64,000 bases of DNA from contig NZ_CP175511.1 in the NCBI RefSeq assembly GCF_046058945.1, positions 372,001-436,000 on the forward strand, given 5' to 3'. Numbering within the stretch: position 1 is the first letter of the stretch; every line of letters starts with the position of its first letter. The position numbers and the translations under genes are program-made. The notes below the pieces were generated by a model that was not told where the DNA came from, did not search any database, and saw only the letters and a program-made list of their open reading frames with translations. Positions 42,117 to 50,404 of the stretch are shown piece after piece. The DNA is from Brochothrix campestris (GTDB taxonomy: Bacteria > Bacillota > Bacilli > Lactobacillales > Listeriaceae).

Positions 42117-42566
42117 ATGGCTGTTTTTAAAGTGGTGTCTGGTTTTCCCGCAAGTGGAAAATCAACGTACGTAAAAGCGAATAAAGGGAAGGAGGATGTC
42201 GTTTTCGATTACGACGAAATCATGTTGGCTTTAACAAATGGTGAACGGTGGCATTCGTATGAATCAGTTCACGAATATGTGTTGGGCATATTAGATAGTA
42301 TTATTACAACTGCAAAATTAGACAAAAGCGATCGCGTGGTTTGGTTAATACGCAGTGTTCCTGATGCAGCATTTTGTGAGAAGTTGAAAAGCGAAGCTGT
42401 CAGATACTATTATATGAACGAAACGGCAGCGACATGTTTCGAACGTATTAACAAAGATCCTGTTCGTAACTTATCAGAGAAAAATTACGGAAGCATTATG
42501 TTATCTATTCAGCAAAGTGCTAAAAAAGGAGTGTTTTCAAAATGTGAATTTATTAATAACGAGTGA
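42117..42566 (+). CDS. P-loop kinase-like protein
   Basis: 149 residues: Walker A GFPASGKST (9-17), then DYDEIMLAL (kinase Asp) and a C-terminal Arg-rich lid (NKDPVRNLSEKN), as in polynucleotide-kinase/zeta-like folds. The start at 42117 follows AGGGGGG. Its place between cos and terminase suggests a DNA-end or nucleotide function, but this is an inference. Confidence 0.7.
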   Translation: MAVFKVVSGFPASGKSTYVKANKGKEDVVFDYDEIMLALTNGERWHSYESVHEYVLGILDSIITTAKLDKSDRVVWLIRSVPDAAFCEKLKSEAVRYYYMNETAATCFERINKDPVRNLSEKNYGSIMLSIQQSAKKGVFSKCEFINNE

Positions 42567-42576
42567 GGTGTCCTGA

Positions 42577-42930
42577 ATGAAAAATAAAACGAAAATCAAG
42601 CGGCGCTATGATAATCTAGTTAAAATATTCGATGAAATTCCAGAAGAAAAAGTCAGAGTGGCCAAACCACTTATGCAGCGACTGGCATTCATGCAGGTGA
42701 CATTAGAAAAACTGGAAGAAGAAGTTAATGAGTACGGCCCTATCATTTTAATGGAGAACGGCAAACAAGTGATGAACATTGAGAATCCAGCCCAGAAGTC
42801 ATACAACGCAATGATTAATCGCTACAATGCGATGTATTCGAAAGTATTAGACTTATTACCTAAAAACGAACTGACATCCATTGAAACGGATGATGGGTTC
42901 GATGCTTTTGTAGGTGAACGTGGTGAGTAA
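42577..42930 (+). CDS. terS: Terminase small subunit, P27 family
   Basis: 117 residues; PLMQRLAFMQVTLEKLEEEV then EYGPIILMENGKQVMNIENP then AQKSYNAMINRYNAMYSKV, the P27 pattern. Recognises phage DNA for packaging. GTGAGGTG precedes the ATG by some bases; its end overlaps terL. Confidence 0.9.
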   Translation: MKNKTKIKRRYDNLVKIFDEIPEEKVRVAKPLMQRLAFMQVTLEKLEEEVNEYGPIILMENGKQVMNIENPAQKSYNAMINRYNAMYSKVLDLLPKNELTSIETDDGFDAFVGERGE

Positions 42931-44629
42931 GCAAGATCACTCTTTGCGGCTAGATGAAAGTTCGATTTACTTGTATTGGAAAACGTTCAAGCAAAATGGT
43001 GGCACTGAAATTGTGAGTAAAAAGATTTACCGTACGTACCGAAAACTAGTGAAAGATTTACATGATGTCGAAGGTGAATATTATTATAGCCATGATCGTG
43101 CGCAGCATGTTATTGACTTTATCGAAAAGTATTGCAAACACTCCAAAGGTAAAATGGGTGGAAAACCAATTGTTTTGGAATTATGGGAAAAAGCGATGTT
43201 GGCTTCTATCTTTGGTTTTATAGATATCGAAGGCAATCGGAAATACCAAAGAGCCATTTTGATTATTGGAAAAAAGAATGGTAAATCGTTAATCGCATCT
43301 GCAGTTGCACTTTATTTACAAGTTGCAGATGGTGAACCTGGTGCCGAAATATATGCGGTGGCCACAAAAAAAGACCAAGCAAAAATCATTTGGAATGAGT
43401 CGCGCAGCATGGTGCGTAAATCGCCGGCACTGCGTAAGCGAATCAAAACAAAAGTCGCTGAAATATCGAGTGAAGAATTTAATGATGGCGTTTATAAGCC
43501 GTTAGCCAGTGACAGTGATACGCTCGATGGTTTAAATGTTCATGGCGCATTGATGGATGAATTTCACCAGTGGAAACACGGCCGACCTCTTTATGACATT
43601 ATTGTTGATGGTATAGCTGCCAGAGAGCAGCCACTTATTTTTATGACATCAACTGCAGGTGTTATTCGTGAAGATATTTACGATGAGATTTATGATGAAG
43701 CCGAGATGACCATTTCAGGATATGACTTAGACGATGGATACTCCGATGAGAGGTCTATTTTTTTTGTGTATGAATTGGATAAGCGAGAGGAATGGAAGGA
43801 CGAGGATTGTTGGAAAAAGGCAAATCCTGGACTGGGAACAATTAAAAACCTCCGAACCTTACGTGAAAAAGTAGGGAAAGCGAAACAAAACCTCCGGCTT
43901 GTTAAAAACTTAGTGTGTAAAGAGTTTAATATTCGTGAAACAGCCACAGAAAGTTGGCTAACCTTTAACGAGTTGAACAATGAAGCAACGTATGACCTCG
44001 CTAAATTAAAGCCTCGTTATGGTGTGGGTGGTGTCGATTTATCTCGCACGACCGATTTAACGTGCGCCACAGTTATTTTTAGAGTTGCGGGGGATCCAAC
44101 GATTTATGTTAAACAAATGTATTGGCTCCCAGAAGATATTTTTCAAGAACGTATTCAAGACGATAGAATACCCTACGACAAGTGGAAAGATGCCGGACAC
44201 TTAAGGTTGAGTCAAGGTAATAAAATTGACTATCGCGACATTACGGAGTGGTTTTTAGAAATACAAAACACGTATGACATCTATTTATTCAAAACGGGTT
44301 ATGACAATTGGAGCTCTACTTACTTTATTAAAGATATGGAGTCCAATTTTGGTAAAAACTCGATGGACCAAGTTATGCAAGGTAAACGAACGCTTTCAGG
44401 TCCAATGCACAACTTAGGCGCAGATTTAGCCTCTAAAGTAATTAATTACAACAACAACCCTGTTCTGAAGTGGTGTATGTCGAATACAACGATTGAAGTG
44501 GATAGGAACGGAAACATTCAACCAGATAAAGGTAAAAATAAGAAACGTCGTATCGATGGATTAGCAAGTCTTTTAGACGCGTATGTTATTTACGAACGCT
44601 ATCTGGAAGAATATGAGTCTGTCATTTGA
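42923..44629 (+). CDS. terL: Terminase large subunit
   Basis: 568 residues: P-loop GKKNGKS near 116-122, Walker B-type LMDEFHQW, motif MTSTAG, and a C-terminal RNase H-like nuclease with GVDLSRTTDLT and the KKRRIDGLASLLDAYVIYE end. ATP-driven packaging motor and cos nuclease. The GTG at 42923 is the likely start (another GTG one codon before, two at 42914 and 42920); it overlaps terS by eight bases. Confidence 0.94.
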   Translation: MSKQDHSLRLDESSIYLYWKTFKQNGGTEIVSKKIYRTYRKLVKDLHDVEGEYYYSHDRAQHVIDFIEKYCKHSKGKMGGKPIVLELWEKAMLASIFGFIDIEGNRKYQRAILIIGKKNGKSLIASAVALYLQVADGEPGAEIYAVATKKDQAKIIWNESRSMVRKSPALRKRIKTKVAEISSEEFNDGVYKPLASDSDTLDGLNVHGALMDEFHQWKHGRPLYDIIVDGIAAREQPLIFMTSTAGVIREDIYDEIYDEAEMTISGYDLDDGYSDERSIFFVYELDKREEWKDEDCWKKANPGLGTIKNLRTLREKVGKAKQNLRLVKNLVCKEFNIRETATESWLTFNELNNEATYDLAKLKPRYGVGGVDLSRTTDLTCATVIFRVAGDPTIYVKQMYWLPEDIFQERIQDDRIPYDKWKDAGHLRLSQGNKIDYRDITEWFLEIQNTYDIYLFKTGYDNWSSTYFIKDMESNFGKNSMDQVMQGKRTLSGPMHNLGADLASKVINYNNNPVLKWCMSNTTIEVDRNGNIQPDKGKNKKRRIDGLASLLDAYVIYERYLEEYESVI

Positions 44630-44648
44630 TGTGAAGGGCGGTGAGAAA

Positions 44649-45839
44649 TTGGGTTTGTTTAATTTTAAGAAGAAAACAAAAGAGAAAACGACAGAAGTCA
44701 GTTCATATCAAATGATGAGTGACACCGGGACTGGTTATTATTCATGGAACGGTGACATTTACAAGTCTGATATTGTTCGGTCAGCAATGCGGCCTAAAGC
44801 ACAGACCATTGGTAAAGCCGTTGCTAAACATATGAAAAAAGATGCTGATGGTAAATTAATGGTGAACGACGATCCTTATATGCGCTTTTTATTGGAAGAA
44901 CCGAATGAGATGATGACCATGCAACTGCTACTTGAAAAATTAGCGAATCAACTTGAACTGAATGGGAATGCTTTTGCGTTAATCGATAGAGATGAGAATG
45001 GTTATCCGGTTAGATTATATCCGCTAGTAGGTACGCAGTTCCGATTGTTACAAGGCGAACAAGGGACCTTATACTTAAACTGCTTTTTACTAACTGGCAA
45101 ACAATACACGTTTAGATACGCTGATATCATCCATTTAAGAAAAGATTTTAATGATAATGATTACTTTGGCGATAGTTTAGCACCCGCATTGGCACCTTTG
45201 ATGGAAATCGTTAGCACGACGGACCAGGGAATTGTTAAGGCCATCAAAAATTCTAATGTCATTCGTTGGCTATTGAAATTTAACCAGGTACTTCGTCCAG
45301 AAGATATTGAAGAAAATACAAAGGCATTCACAAAAAGTTTTTTATCGGAAGAAGCTGAATCTGGAGGAGCTGCCGGTGTAGATACAAAAGCAGAAGCTAT
45401 TCAGATAGAGCCAAAAGATTATGTGCCGAATGAACGTCAAATGGCTGTGACTAAAGAGCGTATTTATTCATTGTTTAATTCAAATGAAAAGATAGTGCAA
45501 TCTAAGTACACAGAAAACGAATGGATTAGTTACTATGAAAGCCAAATCGAACCGGTCTTGATGCAGTTATCCGGACAATTTTCAGTGAAGCTATTTAGTC
45601 GACGTGATCGTTTTGACGGCAATTCAATTATTTTTGAATCATCAGCACTTACATTCGCGAGCATGAAAACAAAACTCGGATTAGCAGCATTAGTTGATCG
45701 CGGTGTTTTAACGCGTAACGAAATGAGGAGTTACTTTAACTTGTCACCTGTTGAAGGTGGTGATGTGATGGTCCTTCGATTAGATACAGCTACTTTGAGA
45801 GAAGGTAAAGGAGGTGATGAAGAAGATGCCGAAGATTAA
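44649..45839 (+). CDS. Portal protein, HK97 family
   Basis: 396 residues; MGLFNFKKKTKEKTTEV opening, then the SDIVRSAMRPKAQTIGKAVA and LANQLELNGNAFALIDRDEN segments of the HK97 portal. Forms the dodecameric DNA channel. TTG start at 44649 after GGCGGTGAG; the frame upstream overlaps terL without conservation. Confidence 0.92.
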   Translation: MGLFNFKKKTKEKTTEVSSYQMMSDTGTGYYSWNGDIYKSDIVRSAMRPKAQTIGKAVAKHMKKDADGKLMVNDDPYMRFLLEEPNEMMTMQLLLEKLANQLELNGNAFALIDRDENGYPVRLYPLVGTQFRLLQGEQGTLYLNCFLLTGKQYTFRYADIIHLRKDFNDNDYFGDSLAPALAPLMEIVSTTDQGIVKAIKNSNVIRWLLKFNQVLRPEDIEENTKAFTKSFLSEEAESGGAAGVDTKAEAIQIEPKDYVPNERQMAVTKERIYSLFNSNEKIVQSKYTENEWISYYESQIEPVLMQLSGQFSVKLFSRRDRFDGNSIIFESSALTFASMKTKLGLAALVDRGVLTRNEMRSYFNLSPVEGGDVMVLRLDTATLREGKGGDEEDAED

Positions 45840-46530
45840 AATTTCAGGTGTAATTATCCCTAATGATTATCAAGAATTGTATGACTGGCTTGAAATTGAA
45901 GGAACAAGTCCACGAAAAGTGGCCGAAGCACTTGAAAGTAATGCGAATGAAGATGTTGACGTTGAAATAAACTCGCCGGGTGGCGATGTTTGGAGCGGGT
46001 CAGCTATTTACACAATGCTGAAGCAACATGAAAAAACAGTAACCGTTTCAATTGTTGGCTTGGCCGCAAGTGCCGCATCGGTTATTGCAATGGCTGGTGA
46101 CGTTGTTAAGATGTCACCTACCGCACAATTCATGTGTCACAACGCTTCTGGTACGCTATCAGGCGACAAGAACGATATAGAGTCGGGCTTACAAAAGTTA
46201 AAGTCCGCTGACACGGCTATAAAAAATGCGTATATCATTAAAACAGGTTTATCAGACGTCGAGGTCCATGAAATGATGAATAAAACGACTTGGTTATCGG
46301 CGAATGAAGCAAAAGAAAAAGGCTTTGTTGATCAGGTTATGTTTGAAGAAAAACAAGATTATGCATTTACTGCCAATTATGGCAATCTACCTTTCTCTGC
46401 CGATAAAATAACTGAATTAAAATCCTTAATGGATAAAGAAAAAGGAGCAATTGCCAACGGCGGCGATGCTTCTTTTTTAGTGGCACAAAGTCGATTGAAC
46501 CTACTAAAAATTAGAAAAGAGGAGAAATAA
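45826..46530 (+). CDS. Head maturation protease, ClpP-like
   Basis: 235 residues of ClpP fold: VEINSPGGDVWSG, Ser82 (GLAASAAS), His105 (FMCHNASG), and EAKEKGFVDQV. Cleaves the N-terminal scaffold part of the capsid protein during assembly. ATG 45826 is 11 bases from AAAGGAGG; two closer starts overlap that site. It overlaps the portal gene. Confidence 0.92.
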   Translation: MPKIKISGVIIPNDYQELYDWLEIEGTSPRKVAEALESNANEDVDVEINSPGGDVWSGSAIYTMLKQHEKTVTVSIVGLAASAASVIAMAGDVVKMSPTAQFMCHNASGTLSGDKNDIESGLQKLKSADTAIKNAYIIKTGLSDVEVHEMMNKTTWLSANEAKEKGFVDQVMFEEKQDYAFTANYGNLPFSADKITELKSLMDKEKGAIANGGDASFLVAQSRLNLLKIRKEEK

Positions 46531-46532
46531 TT

Positions 46533-47765
46533 ATGACTAAACAAGAATATTTAGCAAAACGAACTGCAATGGTGAATGAAGCGCAAGGGCTTTTAGATGC
46601 ATCTAATCCAGAAGACGCTAATCTTAAAATGAAAGAAATTGAAGTGTTGGATGCTCAATTTGAAGAATCTGCAAAAATGGCAGCGAACTTAGCGGCATTA
46701 GATAACAAGGTGCAAAGTCATAATCCGATTAATGGTCTAGAAAACGTGAGCCAAATCGGTCAGGCAGATTTGTCTACCGCAGTGGGTCCAGCTTTAGGTA
46801 ATGCGTCTTATGAAGAAGTGTTTGCAAAGGTTTTGATGGGTCGCGATTTAACAAATTTAGAAATTGAAGAATACGAGCGAATGAACAATACAACATACGT
46901 ACATCAAGCAAAAGACCAAGAAATTCTTGTTCCAGAAACAGTTGTAGGTAACATTATTGGTTTGATTAGCGCGCGTCATCCGTTCTTTGGCGAAGTTCAA
47001 AAATTGAACATTCCTGGTAAAATCTCAGTAAAAAAACATACTGAAATTACTGAAGGTGATGCTGCTTTTGTAGATGAAGGCGAAGAAGGAAATGACGAAA
47101 AGAACAAATTCGAAGAAATTGTCTTGAGCGGATTTGAAGTTGTTAAAAATGTAACAATCTCATTTAAATTAGAAGCCATGAGCATCAAAGAATTTACAGC
47201 TTACATTCAAAGAGAAATTGCGACACGAATCGGCCATACCTTAGGAAAAGGCATTTTCACCGGGACCGGAGTTAAACAACCGAAAGGTGTATTAGTAGAA
47301 CTCGCAGGCACCTCTCAGACGATGGAAACAAGCGAAGGTGGAAAAGTTAGTTATACAGATTTAACAAGCATGCGTTCGAAAATTGCGTCTGATTTTTCAG
47401 ATGGATTAAAGTATTATGCGAAATCAGAGACGATTTGGAATCAATTAGCAAATGTCGTTGATCAAACGGGACGTGCCATTTTCATTCCAGTGCCATCTGC
47501 CGGCGGAGTCGGTACAATCTTCGGTGTTCCAGTTGTTGAAGATGATGGCGTTCCAACAGATGAAATCGTTCTAGGGAACCCAGCTAACGGTATTATCTGC
47601 AACACCAATAAACCACTCTCAATCGAAACAGAACGTCATCTTAAAAAACGCGAGACCTTGTATCAAGGCCATACCATTATTGACTGGTCAGTAACACAAG
47701 AAAAAGCCTTCGCACATCTTACATTAAAAGCTGTAGAAGAACCAACACCGCCGTCGGGGGAGTAA
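46533..47765 (+). CDS. Major capsid protein, HK97 fold
   Basis: 410 residues: N-terminal coiled-coil scaffold domain (1-~115, LLDASNPEDANLKMKEIEVL), then the HK97 shell (LVPETVVGNIIGLISARHPF, GKGIFTGTGVKQPKGVLVEL, IFGVPVVEDDGVP). Ends EEPTPPSGE. Just before the stop is a run of five G, with a GAAA-capped hairpin five bases after, and in the -1 frame 53 further codons lead through a 42-codon HeH/LEM-like segment; a longer capsid form is likely made by frameshifting. Confidence 0.95.
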   Translation: MTKQEYLAKRTAMVNEAQGLLDASNPEDANLKMKEIEVLDAQFEESAKMAANLAALDNKVQSHNPINGLENVSQIGQADLSTAVGPALGNASYEEVFAKVLMGRDLTNLEIEEYERMNNTTYVHQAKDQEILVPETVVGNIIGLISARHPFFGEVQKLNIPGKISVKKHTEITEGDAAFVDEGEEGNDEKNKFEEIVLSGFEVVKNVTISFKLEAMSIKEFTAYIQREIATRIGHTLGKGIFTGTGVKQPKGVLVELAGTSQTMETSEGGKVSYTDLTSMRSKIASDFSDGLKYYAKSETIWNQLANVVDQTGRAIFIPVPSAGGVGTIFGVPVVEDDGVPTDEIVLGNPANGIICNTNKPLSIETERHLKKRETLYQGHTIIDWSVTQEKAFAHLTLKAVEEPTPPSGE

Positions 47766-47786
47766 CACCCCCTCTTGAAAAAGAGG
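47756..47786 (+). promoter_or_regulatory. Probable -1 frameshift site with stimulatory hairpin at the capsid gene end
   Basis: G-run 47756-47760 (frame TCG GGG GAG TAA), then CCTCTT-GAAA-AAGAGG (47771-47786), a six-bp stem that can be extended by CAC/GTG with a bulge, starting 47766. Slip to -1 gives GGG GGA GTA ACA CCC, open to 47914. Confidence 0.6.
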
Positions 47787-47914
47787 TGATTACCCCTAAC
47801 GAAAGTTGGACGGTCGCACAAATTAAAACGTGGTTAGATGAGCGAGAGATTGAATACGTTCCAAGCGATAATAAAGCAACGTTGTTATCGAAGGTGGGCG
47901 TTGAAAATGTCTGA
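47786..47914 (+). CDS. HeH/LEM-like domain, probable frameshift extension of the capsid protein
   Basis: The -1 frame carries the segment ITPNESWTVAQIKTWLDERE and VPSDNKATLLSKVGVENV, a HeH/LEM-like helix-extended-helix of about 36 residues. As a separate gene it would need the GTG at 47786, which lies directly inside the AAGAGG purines with no usable ribosome site. Read from the capsid by -1 slip, the join PTPPS-GGVTPPLEKEV forms a natural Pro-rich linker. The TGA overlaps the next gene. Confidence 0.55.
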   Translation: MITPNESWTVAQIKTWLDEREIEYVPSDNKATLLSKVGVENV

Positions 47915-48173
47915 TGATTTAATAGCAAAACTGAAAGGCCACATTCAACTAGAAGGGGACATGGACGAATCCATGCTCCCTTTTTATGTTGAGGCCGCTA
48001 CAAACTATGTGAATAAATCTACAGGTTCTGATGAGCCTTATTTAATTGTGATGATTGCGGCTTTGATGTTTGAATATCGTGTGTCAGAAGATGGCTTAAA
48101 GAAAGCGCTAAAAGCAGTCGAGCCATTATTAATTTTGGAGGTGTTAGCCGGTGGCAAAACGTCTGACAAATAG
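47907..48173 (+). CDS. Head-tail connector protein (gp6-like)
   Basis: 88 residues, helical; begins MSDDLIAKLKGHIQLEGDMD and has MLPFYVEAATNYVNKSTGSD, the adaptor family binding under the portal. ATG at 47907 behind AAGGTGGG. Overlaps the next gene. Confidence 0.82.
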   Translation: MSDDLIAKLKGHIQLEGDMDESMLPFYVEAATNYVNKSTGSDEPYLIVMIAALMFEYRVSEDGLKKALKAVEPLLILEVLAGGKTSDK

Positions 48174-48477
48174 GTTGAAGTGGCGTGCAGCGTTGATGGA
48201 AATTATAGCTGATAAAGATGCCAACGATCGTCCAACACAGACGTATCGAAAGAAACGTGATTTGTTGTATGAAGAACTTGGTATTTTAGCAGAAGAAAAA
48301 TATCTATCACAACAAGCTAAAACAAATGTTGTTTTACGTATAAAAGTACGATGGGACCCCTTGATCACTGAAAAAAAGTCAGCCGTATGTATCAATGATG
48401 TCAATTACAACATTACACGTATCTTTACAAACAGGACATTGCGAGAAATGGAGTTGAGTTTGGCTTATGTCGATTAG
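48151..48477 (+). CDS. Head closure / head-tail adaptor protein
   Basis: 108 residues; GTG start. Beta-rich with RLKWRAALMEIIADKDANDR and ILAEEKYLSQQAKTNVVLRI, resembling SPP1 gp16/phage_H_T_join stoppers, which seal the filled head. Overlaps next gene by 11 bp. Confidence 0.78.
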   Translation: MAKRLTNRLKWRAALMEIIADKDANDRPTQTYRKKRDLLYEELGILAEEKYLSQQAKTNVVLRIKVRWDPLITEKKSAVCINDVNYNITRIFTNRTLREMELSLAYVD

Positions 48478-48805
48478 CAGTAAAGAATTTGTCATGTTAC
48501 TAAAAAAGACACCTTTTCCAGTGTTTCGAGATAAAGCGCCCAGCAACACCGCTTATCCGTATATCGTTTACACGTATATTAATCAAGACTACAAGCGCGC
48601 ATCAGGGTCAATATACAGGGTGTTTCCTAAGTACCAAGTGTCATTGTTTACGACTGGAGTCGAAGATGAATTTAAAGCGATTAGAGATGCTCTGAACGAA
48701 AGAAAGGTCCTTTTTTCACCGATGAATAGTATTCAAGGTGATGAAAACGATGAGACGGTGACTAATTTCTATATAACGGTTGGATGTGTTGAAGATGTCG
48801 TCTGA
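48467..48805 (+). CDS. Probable tail terminator / neck protein
   Basis: 112 residues; KTPFPVFRDKAPSNTAYPYI and VFPKYQVSLFTTGVEDEFKA suggest the tail-completion (gpU/DUF3168-like) fold that caps the tail tube. Position here, before the gp10-like gene, reverses the commonest order. Assignment is by fold resemblance and place. Confidence 0.6.
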   Translation: MSISSKEFVMLLKKTPFPVFRDKAPSNTAYPYIVYTYINQDYKRASGSIYRVFPKYQVSLFTTGVEDEFKAIRDALNERKVLFSPMNSIQGDENDETVTNFYITVGCVEDVV

Positions 48806-49169
48806 TGGCAATGGTTTTGCAGGAATGGCCGATTATTTAGGCAAGTTATCTGATGTGGCCGAAAGTGACATTACATTGAAATCGCTAGAAGAAGCCGCGA
48901 CCTACTATGTCGAACAAATGATACCACGAATTCCAAAAAGTCTTAAGACAAAAAAACACATGCGTGATCACGTGAAAGTCATCATCGAAAATGAACAAAT
49001 TAGAGTCGTATTTGAAGATACGGCTTTTTATTGGCGTTTTGTTGAAAACGGTACGGTCAATCAACGTGCACAAAGTTTCGCTTCAGGAACCTATGCGCAA
49101 AACAAAACAAAAATTGAAAGTTTAATGAGTAAACAACTATTAAAGGAGATGAGTAATTATGGCCGCTAA
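48795..49169 (+). CDS. HK97 gp10-like neck protein
   Basis: 124 residues with ESDITLKSLEEAATYYVEQM, then MRDHVKVIIENEQIRVVFED and FYWRFVENGT, the HK97-gp10 pattern (FVEFGT variant). Joins head and tail. ATG 48795 chosen; overlaps neighbours on both sides. Confidence 0.85.
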   Translation: MSSDGNGFAGMADYLGKLSDVAESDITLKSLEEAATYYVEQMIPRIPKSLKTKKHMRDHVKVIIENEQIRVVFEDTAFYWRFVENGTVNQRAQSFASGTYAQNKTKIESLMSKQLLKEMSNYGR

Positions 49170-49791
49170 TCAAAAAGTGTATTTTGAAGGCATTGATGAC
49201 ATCATGATTGTCATGATGAAAGAAGAAGATACGATTGCAACACCACCGGTTTATGACGAGCAACTGTATCGTTTACCGATTGCTACTAAGTTAGGTGTTA
49301 AAGGGAACGGTTCAACTAAAGTGAAGTATGCCTCTAGTAAGGTTTTTCGTCGTGTTAGTCGCGAAACCGAACATGAATTATCACTGGAGCATGTCGGTAT
49401 TCCAATCGAAGTGCTCGATAAGATACAAAATGTCATTTCAAATAAAGGTGTCGTATTTAAACGTGCGATGGCCACTGAGTTACCTTATTTTGCCTTCGGT
49501 TTTATCGGCCGAATTAGTGATGGTGAGCGAATGGCTGTTTGGTATCCAAAAGTTCAAATGGTTAATGCGACGGAGTCTGAATACGTCACTGCTGAAGAAG
49601 ATGACGAGATTAAAGATGTTAAAGCGACATTTACTGCGGGCGCTTTATTATTTAATGATGTCTTGAATTCAGCGTATGACAGCACTCGCATGGATACAGA
49701 TATGATTGATCTCGCAACGTTTATTGAAGAACCAATCTACGAAGAAAAACAATTAAATATTCCAGAACCACCTGCTGGAGGTGATGAATAA
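49159..49791 (+). CDS. Major tail (tube) protein, phi13 type
   Basis: 210 residues; KVYFEGIDDIMIVMMKEEDT, RETEHELSLEHVGIPIEVLD and FAFGFIGRISDGERMAVWYP match the phi13/TP901-1-like major tail family. Forms the tail tube. AAAGGAG before the ATG; shares one base with the next start. Confidence 0.92.
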   Translation: MAANQKVYFEGIDDIMIVMMKEEDTIATPPVYDEQLYRLPIATKLGVKGNGSTKVKYASSKVFRRVSRETEHELSLEHVGIPIEVLDKIQNVISNKGVVFKRAMATELPYFAFGFIGRISDGERMAVWYPKVQMVNATESEYVTAEEDDEIKDVKATFTAGALLFNDVLNSAYDSTRMDTDMIDLATFIEEPIYEEKQLNIPEPPAGGDE

Positions 49792-50156
49792 TGGCCAAAC
49801 TATCAGATTTAGTTAACGTCAGTCATAACAGTGACGTAGTTACCATTCAAAAGGCTGAAATTCCTATTTCATTTGGGATGGAGTCAATGGAGTATATCGG
49901 TGATGTATACGGTGAATATGCCCAGTTTGAGCGGGACATTAATGAATTTCTGAAAGAAGGAACCATTACTTTTAAAAGTTCAACATTGAAAATTATACGT
50001 GCATTGATTTACGGAATGGTGCGCTCCGGTGGAACAGAATGTACACCGGAAGAATTAAATGCGTCTATGCCATTTAATACGCTACCAGCTATTTTTGAAA
50101 CATGTCTGGATGTATTTACGCGCCAGAATTTTCAGGAGTCTGACTTAAAAAAATAA
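49791..50156 (+). CDS. Tail assembly chaperone (G-type)
   Basis: 121 residues, helical, ending ESDLKK. It lies between the tube and tape-measure genes, as all G/GT chaperones do. The stop TAA directly follows seven A, the slippery A AAA AAA, so a fraction of ribosomes should shift to -1 and make the fused GT form with the next frame. Confidence 0.85.
   Translation: MAKLSDLVNVSHNSDVVTIQKAEIPISFGMESMEYIGDVYGEYAQFERDINEFLKEGTITFKSSTLKIIRALIYGMVRSGGTECTPEELNASMPFNTLPAIFETCLDVFTRQNFQESDLKK
50147..50153 (+). promoter_or_regulatory. Tail-chaperone -1 frameshift slip site
   Basis: A AAA AAA in phase with the upstream gene (TTA AAA AAA TAA). After the slip the frame continues ATA ATG AAA GTC into the downstream chaperone segment to 50392. 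Confidence 0.85.
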
Positions 50157-50392
50157 TGAAAGTCACGAACGAACAACAGAAGAAAACAGATGCAACGTCC
50201 GAGGAATTAGTTACCCCCTGGGACGTTTATTTGCATGTTGCGGTGTCCCTCCTACATTGGGATATCGCTTTTTTTCTTAAAGCATCTCCTCGTTTTTGGC
50301 TTGTTTCATACATTAAATATTTGGAAATGCAAAATGGTGAACTTTTTGAAGAAGAACAGGTACTCACTATTGATAAAGGCTCGTTTTGGTAG
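50156..50392 (+). CDS. Tail assembly chaperone, T segment (made mainly as GT fusion)
   Basis: 78 codons in -1 phase, beginning at an ATG that shares its A with the upstream stop; PWDVYLHVAVSLLHWDIAFF and ASPRFWLVSYIKYLEMQNGE are typical of the T domain that binds the tape measure. Little ribosome site exists for independent initiation, so expression by frameshift from 49791 is favoured. Confidence 0.82.
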   Translation: MKVTNEQQKKTDATSEELVTPWDVYLHVAVSLLHWDIAFFLKASPRFWLVSYIKYLEMQNGELFEEEQVLTIDKGSFW

Positions 50393-50404
50393 GAGGTGAA
50401 AAAA

